Shown here piece by piece: positions 13,637-19,801 of a stretch of DNA of 23,209 nt (its first letter is position 1; each line of letters starts with the position of its first letter). The notes under the pieces were generated by a model. That model was given only the letters and a program-made list of their open reading frames with translations, ran no database searches and was not told the DNA's origin. The translations under genes were made by a program, and so were the position numbers. This DNA comes from JBJFCE01 sp964437825 (GTDB lineage: Bacteria; Bacillota; Clostridia; Lachnospirales; Lachnospiraceae), in contig CAYTIH010000040.1 of the NCBI GenBank assembly GCA_964437825.1, positions 1 to 23,209 of the forward strand. Direction: 5' to 3'.

Positions 13637-14436
13637 CATTTACTTTCACTTCTTCGGTTCATTCTGTTAATATACTGCATCACCTTTGTCAATTCCATGC
13701 TGCCGCCATACAAATCCAGTGCGCTTCCGATGCTCACATGAATCTGATTATCCCCAAGACGGTTTAACAGTTCAAGGTCATCAAAGCTGTGAACACCGCC
13801 CGCGTAAGTAACCGGAATCCGGTTCCAGCTTCCAAGAAGCCTGACCAGTTCCTCCTCAATTCCGCCGCTTTTTCCTTCCACATCCACGGCATGAATCAAA
13901 AACTCACCGGCATAATCCATAAGGAAATCGAGATTCTCTGCCGCAATCGTCATGTCCGTAAATTTCTGCCACCTGTCCGTAACAATATAATAGCTTTCGC
14001 CCTTTTTGCGGCAGCTCAGGTCTAATACCACATGCTCTTTTCCTACTGCCGACACCAGCCTTTCCAGATTTTCCAGGCACAGCTGCCCGTCCCGGAACAC
14101 ATAGGATGTCACGATCACCTTGTCTGCTCCGGCTTTTAAATATTCCTCCGCATTTTCCGCAGTTACGCCGCCGCCGATCTGCATATGTCCCGGATACGTC
14201 CCAAGCGCCAAAAGCGCCTGCCGGCGCGTTGCCTCATAATAAGGACTATCCTTCCCGTTGAGCAGAATGATATGTGCTCCTTCAATTCCGTATTCCCTAT
14301 AAATTCCGGCAAAATAATCAGCCCCATGATCTGCTACGAAATTCTCCTCTGCCTGATCTCCCAGATCCCTGAGGCTGCTGCCGACAATCTGCTTTACTTT
14401 TCCGTTATGAATATCTATACAGGGTCTAAACTGCAT
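13636..14436 (-). CDS. hisA: Phosphoribosylformimino-AICAR ribotide isomerase, eukaryotic-type HisA
   Basis: This 266-residue TIM barrel of the HIS6/TIGR02129 type catalyses the Amadori isomerisation in histidine synthesis. It opens MQFRPCIDIHNGKVKQIVG, with D8 as the expected base. It continues GIEGAHIILLNG, HMQIGGGVTAENAEEYLKAG, KVIVTSYVF, the type-specific VVLDLSCRKKG and YYIVTDRWQKFTD, and TYAGGVHSF near the C-terminus. It differs from the common bacterial HisA (about 240 residues) and matches the yeast/plant-like form. It stands alone, with no other his gene in the window. GGGAGAG precedes the ATG. The 5' leader holds two hairpins, and the gene ends inside a shared terminator. Confidence 0.93.
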   Translation of the reverse strand: MQFRPCIDIHNGKVKQIVGSSLRDLGDQAEENFVADHGADYFAGIYREYGIEGAHIILLNGKDSPYYEATRRQALLALGTYPGHMQIGGGVTAENAEEYLKAGADKVIVTSYVFRDGQLCLENLERLVSAVGKEHVVLDLSCRKKGESYYIVTDRWQKFTDMTIAAENLDFLMDYAGEFLIHAVDVEGKSGGIEEELVRLLGSWNRIPVTYAGGVHSFDDLELLNRLGDNQIHVSIGSALDLYGGSMELTKVMQYINRMNRRSESK

Positions 14437-14532
14437 GAAATCTCTCCCTTACATATGCTGCACTGATCACTTTCCCAACAGTAGTCAGATATCCTATTTT
14501 TCGAAAAAATTTCAATCAAATTAAATAATTTA

Positions 14533-14588
14533 GGAAAACGCTGATGAAAGCGTTTCCCGCAAGCCAACTTGTTGGCTTGGGAATTATA
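14533..14588 (-). promoter_or_regulatory. Two leader hairpins and a -10 element upstream of hisA
   Basis: On the minus strand TATAAT (14583-14588) lacks a good -35. Just downstream are a perfect 9-base inverted repeat CAAGCCAAC-TT-GTTGGCTTG (14560-14579) and a second stem GGAAAACGCT/AGCGTTTCC with one bulge (14533-14557). About 95 further bases lead to the hisA ATG. No T-box or known riboswitch motif was found. The hairpins could also be a transcription stop. Confidence 0.45.
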
Positions 14589-14724
14589 CGCCACGAAGCG
14601 GCAATTTCCACTGTAAATCCGTGCGCATCTGTCGGAAGCGCTATAGAATAATTTTATAAAAACTGTTCACAATAATCAAGTACAAAGGATGATAAATCCA
14701 AAATCAAAATCGGAGGGAAAAAAT

Positions 14725-15138
14725 ATGAAAAAGACAAAAAAATGGTTACCTGCCATGCTCTGTGTTCTCATGCTCTCCATGATGACCGCATGTGGCAAGG
14801 ACAATAATTCAATGGATGAAAATGACATGACAGAAAATACAACGGATAATAACGGAATCGAAAATAACGATAATGTAAATGATGTCACAAACGGTAACGA
14901 CAATAACGCAGCCGACAACAACACTAACGGCAATAACACCACCAATAACAATAATGATAATGGTTCTGATGCCGACAATGTTGTGGATGACCTGACCGAC
15001 GGCGTCGACGATGTTACAAACGGTATCGCAGACGGTATCGATGATGTTACTGACGGTATTGACGATGCAGTTACGGACGGTACCAATAACGTAAATACAA
15101 CAAACAATAATGTAGGAAACACTACAGCAAATCCGTAA
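14725..15138 (+). CDS. Asn/Asp/Thr-rich lipoprotein
   Basis: This 137-residue protein starts at ATG 14725, with GGAGGG 7 bases upstream. A signal peptide (MKKTKKWLPAMLCVLMLSMM) ends in lipobox MTAC, so C23 is lipidated after export. The rest is low complexity. Residues 24-90 are Asn/Asp/Thr runs (NNTTNNNNDNGSDAD). Residues 90-120 carry a repeated V/I-D-D-V/L-T-D/N-G-I/V unit (DDLTDGVDDVTNG, then IADGIDDVTDGIDD). No enzyme domain is visible. Acidic Asp/Gly repeats might bind calcium, which is a guess. An upstream in-frame ATG at 14689 is rejected because it would put the signal peptide inside. It converges on fbp. Confidence 0.85.
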   Translation: MKKTKKWLPAMLCVLMLSMMTACGKDNNSMDENDMTENTTDNNGIENNDNVNDVTNGNDNNAADNNTNGNNTTNNNNDNGSDADNVVDDLTDGVDDVTNGIADGIDDVTDGIDDAVTDGTNNVNTTNNNVGNTTANP

Positions 15139-15148
15139 TCCGTAAGCT

Positions 15149-15226
15149 TGCCGGAGTCTCCCGCAGGATGGATTCCTGCACTGAAAATACGGTGCAGGCA
15201 GTCACAATCCCGGGCAGACTCCGGCA
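15149..15226. other. Highly structured spacer between convergent genes
   Basis: TGCCGGAGTCT (15149-15159) pairs perfectly with AGACTCCGGCA (15216-15226). After a one-base bulge the stem continues with CCCG (15160-15163) and CGGG (15211-15214). Inside, GCAGGA/TCCTGC and CTGCACTG/CGGTGCAG form hairpins that share bases and so exclude each other. Neither strand has a T-run after the outer stem, so it is not a normal intrinsic terminator. Confidence 0.65.
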
Positions 15227-15231
15227 TTCTG

Positions 15232-17190
15232 CTACATATCCTTTTCGATAATCAGACCCTCTCTATATGCCTGGAGCAATTCTTCCAGCTGTCTGATACT
15301 TTCTTTTAGCTGCGTACCGATATCCGTATCAGCTACCCGCATTCGATGCGGATAAGACTCTACGATAATGGAATCCGAAAAAATATCGGACTCATTCTTG
15401 ATTGCCGCTTCCGTGGATTCAAAGGTCTCATGAGCAACCAGACGCATTCCGTAGGAGTTGGCTACCAGCGTATATCCCGCAATTCCGGTTTTGCCCTGAT
15501 ATGCTTTCGAAAAGCCGCCGTCAATAATCAACAGCTTTCCGTTGCAGCGGATCGGTGTCTCTCCCTTTTTAAGCTCCACAGGTACATGACCGTTGATGAT
15601 ATGGGACTTTGCCGTACTCAGACCAAACTCCTCCAGAATACGGTTTAGGATATCCTCCCTGTCATTCAGCCTGTAATAGCTGTTCTTGGTCTCTACATGC
15701 GCCGCTTTGTCATTGACAAAATACCGCTCAAAGGTTGTCATTTTATCCTTGCCGAATACGGGAGAGTTCGGTCCGGACCAGATATACCAGATAATATCCT
15801 GCCCCTTCTTTTTTTCCGACAAGTCCTGCTTGGAATAATAGGCCTTTCTGGCATAGCTGTCCAGGACATCATATAATGCTTTTCCCGAATATTTTTTTCC
15901 AAACACATTGACATGATTGAAATTACCTTCTTCGTCCATGGGAACGCATCCATGATACAAAAGATTCGAGTTATGAATTTTATATAATCCGCCCTTCGCG
16001 AACATGAAACGGACATGGGACTGCAGCTTATCGCTGCGCTCAAAGGCCTGTCTGAGCCTGTCCATAACCTCCGCTTCCTCCTGTGTGAGCTCATAAGGAC
16101 GCTCGGGATCGACCGTGGGAAAATCGGTATCATTCATATCGTAGACCGTGTCTCCCACCGTAACGGTCTTTTTCTCATAATCGATCCGATGAAGAAGCAT
16201 CCGATCTTCCATTTCAAATTCCGGACGGCGCATAATAATCTGTCCCTCCAGCTTGAACTGCATAATGGCGATCGCTTTATGCATTTTCATATCCAGGCTT
16301 AAATCCTTAGTATTGTAATCCGTATTATATTTAATAGCAAAAGAATTGCAGTTCACATTGGAATAATGCTCCAGCGCAAAGGTCGCAAGCGGAATCAGAT
16401 TAATCCCGTATCCTTCCTCCAGCGTATCAAGATTTCCGTATCTTGCGGACATTCTGACTACATTTGCAATACATGCAAGACTTCCTGCTGCCGCTCCCAT
16501 CCATACAATATCATGATTGCCCCATTGAATATCCACACTGTGATAATGACGCAGTGTATCCAGAATGATATGCGGTCCCGGCCCTCTGTCAAAAATGTCC
16601 CCGACAATGTGCAGATGATCGATAACCAGACGCTGCACCAGATTGCACAGAGCAATGATAAAGTCAGGCGCACTGCCGATTCTGATAATAGTATGGATAA
16701 TTTCGTTATAATAGGCTTCCTTATCCTGGATTTCCTCTTTTTCGGTAATCAGTTCTTCAATGATATAGGCAAAATCCCCTGGAAGCGCTTTTCTGACCTT
16801 GGATCTGGTATATTTGGATGCCACACGCTTCGTGATCTGTACCAGTCTGTGCAGAGTGATTTTGTACCAGTCCTCTATATTATCTTCTTCCTGTAATACA
16901 ATCTCCAGCTTTTCCTTCGGATAATAAATCAGCGTTGCAAGGCTCTTTTTATCCCGTTCGCTTAAGGTATTGCCAAATTCCTCATCGATTTTCTTTTTGA
17001 CAGAACCGGATCCGTTTTTCAGTACATGATTAAACTGCTCATATTCTCCATGAATATCCGTAAGAAAATGCTCCGTACTCTTGGGCAGATTCAATATTGC
17101 CTGTAAATTAATAATCTCCGTTGATGCTGCCGCAATCGTCGGGTACTGCTTTGCCAGACTGCGCAGAAATTTCAGTTCGTTTGCATCCAT
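15232..17190 (-). CDS. fbp: Fructose-1,6-bisphosphatase, class III
   Basis: This gluconeogenic enzyme hydrolyses fructose 1,6-bisphosphate to fructose 6-phosphate. At about 652 residues it is the large Firmicutes (B. subtilis YydE) type, with a metallophosphoesterase core. Metal motifs, numbered from the upstream ATG (17196), are DIHGEY (47-52), HIVGDIFDRG (196-205) and WGNHDIVWMGA (225-235). Other typical segments are YNTDYNTKDLSLDMKMHKAI, SHVRFMFAKGGLYKIHNSNL and a later IINGHVPV with IDGGFSKAYQ. ATG 17196 is two bases from AGGGAG, while ATG 17190 has normal spacing, so I use the latter. It starts 50 bases after dapB on the same strand, so dapB-fbp is probably one transcript. That pairing of lysine synthesis with gluconeogenesis is unusual. 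Confidence 0.95.
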   Translation of the reverse strand: MDANELKFLRSLAKQYPTIAAASTEIINLQAILNLPKSTEHFLTDIHGEYEQFNHVLKNGSGSVKKKIDEEFGNTLSERDKKSLATLIYYPKEKLEIVLQEEDNIEDWYKITLHRLVQITKRVASKYTRSKVRKALPGDFAYIIEELITEKEEIQDKEAYYNEIIHTIIRIGSAPDFIIALCNLVQRLVIDHLHIVGDIFDRGPGPHIILDTLRHYHSVDIQWGNHDIVWMGAAAGSLACIANVVRMSARYGNLDTLEEGYGINLIPLATFALEHYSNVNCNSFAIKYNTDYNTKDLSLDMKMHKAIAIMQFKLEGQIIMRRPEFEMEDRMLLHRIDYEKKTVTVGDTVYDMNDTDFPTVDPERPYELTQEEAEVMDRLRQAFERSDKLQSHVRFMFAKGGLYKIHNSNLLYHGCVPMDEEGNFNHVNVFGKKYSGKALYDVLDSYARKAYYSKQDLSEKKKGQDIIWYIWSGPNSPVFGKDKMTTFERYFVNDKAAHVETKNSYYRLNDREDILNRILEEFGLSTAKSHIINGHVPVELKKGETPIRCNGKLLIIDGGFSKAYQGKTGIAGYTLVANSYGMRLVAHETFESTEAAIKNESDIFSDSIIVESYPHRMRVADTDIGTQLKESIRQLEELLQAYREGLIIEKDM

Positions 17191-17240
17191 TCCCATTCTC
17201 CCTGTTAAGAATCTTTTCTGTGAAACAATCGCATTTTCCT

Positions 17241-17996
17241 TTAACCGATGACATCGCTCATATCATACATTCCTGCGGGTTTTCCTGCCAGAAATTTCGC
17301 AGCCTGCACAGCGCCTTTTCCGAACACGGTCTTGGAATACGCTCTATGTGAAAATGTAATTACTTCATCCGCACCGGCAAAAATCACGTCATGATCTCCC
17401 ACAATCGTACCGCCGCGCACTGCACTGATACCGATTTCTTTATTGGAGCGCTTCTGTCTCACCTGGCTTCTGTCATAAACATATTCATATTCCTGATTCA
17501 TTTTTTCATTGATCGCATCCGCCAGTGCAAGTGCCGTTCCGCTCGGCGCATCCACCTTCTGGTTGTGATGCTTCTCTACGATTTCAACGTCAAAGCCTGC
17601 AGGCGCTAATGTGGAAGCCGCTTCTTTTAACAGTTTCATCAGTAAATTGATCCCCAATGACATGTTTGCGGATTTCAGTATTGCTGTCTTTGCGGAGGCT
17701 GATTTTACATGAGCAAGCTGATCCGGGGAAAGACCTGTTGTGCATATTACTACAGGCAGTTTTTTTTCCGCGCAATCATCAAGCAATCCGTCCACGGCAG
17801 ACGCTGTGGAAAAATCGATCACGACGTCCGCCTCCACGTTACAATCTCTGATCGATTTGAAAACAGGATAGGAATTCGTAATGTGATCCGACATATCCAC
17901 ACCGGCAACGATCTCTGCCTCAGAATCCTCTCTCACCAGACCGGATATTACCTGTCCCATTTTCCCGTTACAGCCATGCATAATAATTCTAACCAT
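17241..17996 (-). CDS. dapB: 4-hydroxy-tetrahydrodipicolinate reductase
   Basis: This 251-residue NAD(P)H-dependent enzyme performs the second dedicated step of diaminopimelate/lysine synthesis. The nucleotide-binding loop is GCNGKMG (residues 8-14). DVVIDFS lies at 57-63, CTTGLS at 85-90 and KSANMSLGINLLMKLL at 108-123. The catalytic motif EKHHNQKVDAPSGTAL lies at 141-156, with H143/H144 and K147. Length and all blocks are standard. GGGAGG lies 10 bases before the ATG. A 500-base gap with a terminator and a separate small gene divides it from dapA. Its own promoter lies at 18116-18144, with direct repeats on both sides. Confidence 0.97.
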   Translation of the reverse strand: MVRIIMHGCNGKMGQVISGLVREDSEAEIVAGVDMSDHITNSYPVFKSIRDCNVEADVVIDFSTASAVDGLLDDCAEKKLPVVICTTGLSPDQLAHVKSASAKTAILKSANMSLGINLLMKLLKEAASTLAPAGFDVEIVEKHHNQKVDAPSGTALALADAINEKMNQEYEYVYDRSQVRQKRSNKEIGISAVRGGTIVGDHDVIFAGADEVITFSHRAYSKTVFGKGAVQAAKFLAGKPAGMYDMSDVIG

Positions 17997-18059
17997 GTTA
18001 TATTTCCTCCCACTTTGTTTGTATTTCAGATCTTTCTATGTGAAATCATAACTGACTCA

Positions 18060-18107
18060 ATGATCTCATTCCATCACAATCAATGATCGCATTCCATATC
18101 ACAATCA
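18060..18107 (-). repeat. Tandem repeats at the start of the dapB leader
   Basis: A 23-base unit (18060-18082) and a 25-base unit (18083-18107, two extra bases) share ATGATC, CATTCCAT and TCACAATCA. A partial third copy runs into the -10. The predicted transcript begins near 18109, so the repeats form the first 50 nucleotides of the mRNA or lie at the start-site DNA. Confidence 0.8.
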
Positions 18108-18115
18108 TTGATTTC

Positions 18116-18144
18116 ATTATAATATCAAACCTTCTGAATGAAAA
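18116..18144 (-). promoter_or_regulatory. Promoter of dapB-fbp
   Basis: On the minus strand TTTTCA (18139-18144), a 17-base spacer and TATAAT (18116-18121) form the promoter. The weak -35 with a perfect -10 fits an activated promoter. Paired repeats lie just upstream. Confidence 0.6.
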
Positions 18145-18157
18145 TAGTTTCTTCCAT

Positions 18158-18193
18158 TTTGTCCGTATCAGGCCTGTAGCTTTGTCCGTATCA
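18158..18193 (-). repeat. Direct repeat pair upstream of the dapB promoter
   Basis: On the minus strand TGATACGGACAAA occurs twice (18158-18170 and 18181-18193, 23-base period), about 14 and 37 bases upstream of the -35. GGTTTGATA, the start of the outer copy, recurs at the -10. The arrangement suggests regulator binding sites. Confidence 0.7.
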
Positions 18194-18224
18194 AACCTTC
18201 CGCTCCATGCAGTGCAAAACAGCA

Positions 18225-18341
18225 CTAATCATATTTTATAAAGAGCGGGGACCAACTCATATAATCTTTTTTCTTCATGAGCATGCCCCATCTCTTCCTT
18301 TTTTCATTTACTGATAAGCATCGATCTGTTCCGCGCATCAT
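18225..18341 (-). CDS. Small ORF of 38 codons between dapA and dapB
   Basis: ATG at 18341 is preceded at 7 bases by GAGGAG. The frame encodes 38 residues starting MMRGTDRCLSVNEKRKRW and ending MSWSPLFIKYD before TAG at 18225-18227. The peptide is strongly basic, with no membrane segment and no family that I recognise. An extended -10 promoter (18364-18392) lies directly upstream. The combination of a promoter after the dapA terminator, a ribosome binding site and an intact frame makes a translated peptide plausible. It could instead be a leader for dapB or chance. Confidence 0.45.
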   Translation of the reverse strand: MMRGTDRCLSVNEKRKRWGMLMKKKDYMSWSPLFIKYD

Positions 18342-18363
18342 CCGCTTTCTCCTCGTTTTTTAT

Positions 18364-18392
18364 ATTGTAACATATATATCTGCCGCTTTAAA
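18364..18392 (-). promoter_or_regulatory. Promoter of the 38-codon ORF
   Basis: On the minus strand TTTAAA (18387-18392), 17 bases and TACAAT (18364-18369) with a TGT extension form the promoter. The -35 overlaps the T-run end of the dapA terminator. Confidence 0.5.
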
Positions 18393-18426
18393 AAAATCAT
18401 GGCAGAAAACCACATTTTCTGCCATG
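18389..18426 (-). terminator. Terminator of dapA
   Basis: On the minus strand CATGGCAGAAAA (18426-18415) pairs perfectly over 12 bases with TTTTCTGCCATG (18409-18398) around TGTGG. A then seven T follow. It lies 70 bases after the dapA stop. Confidence 0.93.
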
Positions 18427-18496
18427 ACTTTCATGAAAACCGTTCGGTTATTCCTTCTAAACAGTTCGATGCTGCATATTTCCGTATGTTCCGGCT

Positions 18497-19381
18497 TTAT
18501 AAGATACCGTATTTCTTCATCTCCGCTTCCAATTTAGCGGCATTTGCTTCTTCCATCTCCGTCAGCGGCAGACGAAGTGTTCCCGCATTCTGTCCCATCA
18601 GGTTCATTGCTTTTTTCACGGGAATGGGGTTCACCTCGCTGAACAATGCCTTAATCAGAGGAAACGCCTCAAGCTGAAGCCTGGTGGATGTCTCGGGATC
18701 TCCATTCAAATAGGAAGCAACAATGTCATGTGTCTGCCTCGGCGCTACATTGGACAAAACGGAAATGACGCCAACGCCTCCAAGCGACAGGATCGGTGTA
18801 ATCTGATCGTCATTGCCGGAATAAATATCAATGCAGCCGCCGGCAAGATAGGCAAGCTTTGCAACCTGGGAAATGTCCCCGCTTGCTTCCTTAATGCCGA
18901 CAATATTCTCAACATCTTTTGCCAGTGCAACCACCGTCTCCGGCTGGATATTGCATCCGGTTCTGGAAGGTACATTATACAAAATCACGGGCAGTTTAAC
19001 AGCCTTTGCCGTCTGAGCGAAATGCTGATACAGACCCTTCTGGGTGGCCTTATTATAATATGGCGTTACCAAAAGCAGACCATCCGCACCTGCTTTTTCC
19101 GCCTCCACAGAAAGATAAATTGCGGTTTCCGTACTGTTGGAACCGGTGCCTGCAATGACCGGAACTCTCTTTGCTACGCGCTCTACGCAGTAACGGATGA
19201 CATCCAAATGTTCCTCATGGCTTAACGTAGAAGCCTCGCCCGTCGTTCCGCACACAATGATGGCATCCGTTTTGTTTTCGATCTGCCATTCGATATTCTT
19301 TGCGAACTGCTCATAGTTGACTGTACCGTCTTCATGAAATGGTGTTACGATAGCAACACCTGCTCCTTTAAAAATAGACAT
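18497..19381 (-). CDS. dapA: 4-hydroxy-tetrahydrodipicolinate synthase
   Basis: This 294-residue class I aldolase-type TIM barrel condenses pyruvate with aspartate semialdehyde at the first committed step of diaminopimelate/lysine synthesis. GTTGEAS lies at residues 45-51 (T46/T47). Y109 is in TPYYN. LPVILYNVPSRTGCNI lies at 130-145, with catalytic Y135 and substrate-binding R140. The Schiff-base lysine K164 is in IVGIKEASGDIS. The end (MEEANAAKLEAEMKKYGIL) is standard. GGAGGAG lies 4 bases before the ATG. Transcription starts at 19719-19747 and passes through a lysine riboswitch and its terminator, so lysine should shut the gene off. It ends at its own terminator and is separate from dapB. 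Confidence 0.97.
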   Translation of the reverse strand: MSIFKGAGVAIVTPFHEDGTVNYEQFAKNIEWQIENKTDAIIVCGTTGEASTLSHEEHLDVIRYCVERVAKRVPVIAGTGSNSTETAIYLSVEAEKAGADGLLLVTPYYNKATQKGLYQHFAQTAKAVKLPVILYNVPSRTGCNIQPETVVALAKDVENIVGIKEASGDISQVAKLAYLAGGCIDIYSGNDDQITPILSLGGVGVISVLSNVAPRQTHDIVASYLNGDPETSTRLQLEAFPLIKALFSEVNPIPVKKAMNLMGQNAGTLRLPLTEMEEANAAKLEAEMKKYGIL

Positions 19382-19435
19382 ATTCTCCTCCTTTTCTTTC
19401 GGATGGGCCCTTTTTATTGCAAATTCATCGCATAA

Positions 19436-19650
19436 AAGAAACCGGCAGCATACAGGCGCCGGTTTCTTATCATCTCGATTTCCGATAGCGCCCCATCTGA
19501 TTTCAGATGACAGTCATACAGTTATTCACTGCATGCCCAAGATTTGATCATCAGGTCTCTCCTCTTTCGGCGTCTTCCCCTTTTCCGGCCCCTCCCTTGT
19601 GCCTGACACATCAGGAACGGTACTTATGAAACACGCAACCTCTATCCGTT
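19436..19650 (-). ncRNA. Lysine riboswitch (L box) controlling dapA
   Basis: The minus-strand leader of dapA carries the L-box blocks in order: GATAGAGGTTGCG (19646-19634), AAGTACC, then GGCCGGAAAAGGGGAAGACG with CCGAAAG, then GGGCATGCAGTGAATAACTG, and finally GGGGCGCTATC (19494-19484). Closing stem P1 is GATAG (19646-19642) with CTATC (19488-19484). Compared from memory with the B. subtilis lysC leader, the order, spacing and core bases agree. The expression platform is an 11-base hairpin, AAGAAACCGGC/GCCGGTTTCTT (19468-19458 with 19446-19436), followed by a T-rich stretch. Lysine binding should favour termination 54 bases before the dapA ATG. Confidence 0.93.
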
Positions 19651-19718
19651 TACTATGTAATTTTTGATCATAAATGCCATTCCTTCTGCATTCATGATAC
19701 TCGCTTTTAATAAAAATA

Positions 19719-19747
19719 ATCATAGCACTCACAACATGATCTGTCAA
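19719..19747 (-). promoter_or_regulatory. Promoter of the riboswitch-dapA transcript
   Basis: On the minus strand TTGACA (19742-19747), exactly 17 bases and TATGAT (19719-19724), extended by TGC, form a near-perfect housekeeping promoter. The start of transcription falls about 65 bases before the aptamer core. Confidence 0.9.
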
Positions 19748-19774
19748 CGTGTGAATCCTCTTGAGTTTCCGCAG

Positions 19775-19801
19775 TTATAGCAATTGCAGCAATTACAGCA
19801 A
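19775..19801. repeat. Triple 9-base repeat at the stop codon of the hybrid kinase
   Basis: Three adjacent 9-base units (TTATAGCAA, TTGCAGCAA, TTACAGCAA on plus) cover 19775-19801. The kinase stop TAA (19793-19795) lies in the last copy. Slippage here could have set the present C-terminus. Confidence 0.7.

Noticed and set aside
14437..14600. T-box or other known riboswitch before hisA
   Set aside because: No T-box motif (TGGNACC-like) or specifier layout was seen. Only simple hairpins are present.
14676..15227. A Ser/Leu-rich minus-strand open frame that looks like a membrane protein
   Set aside because: It is the complement of the Asn/Asp repeats of the lipoprotein gene. The plus strand has the ribosome binding site and lipobox.
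17997..18496. Second lysine riboswitch before dapB
   Set aside because: The L-box blocks present before dapA are absent. The region holds repeats, a small ORF and a terminator.
19526..19747. A 73-codon minus-strand open frame starting with TTG
   Set aside because: Its start codon is the -35 hexamer of the dapA promoter and its body is the lysine riboswitch aptamer. No ribosome binding site is present.
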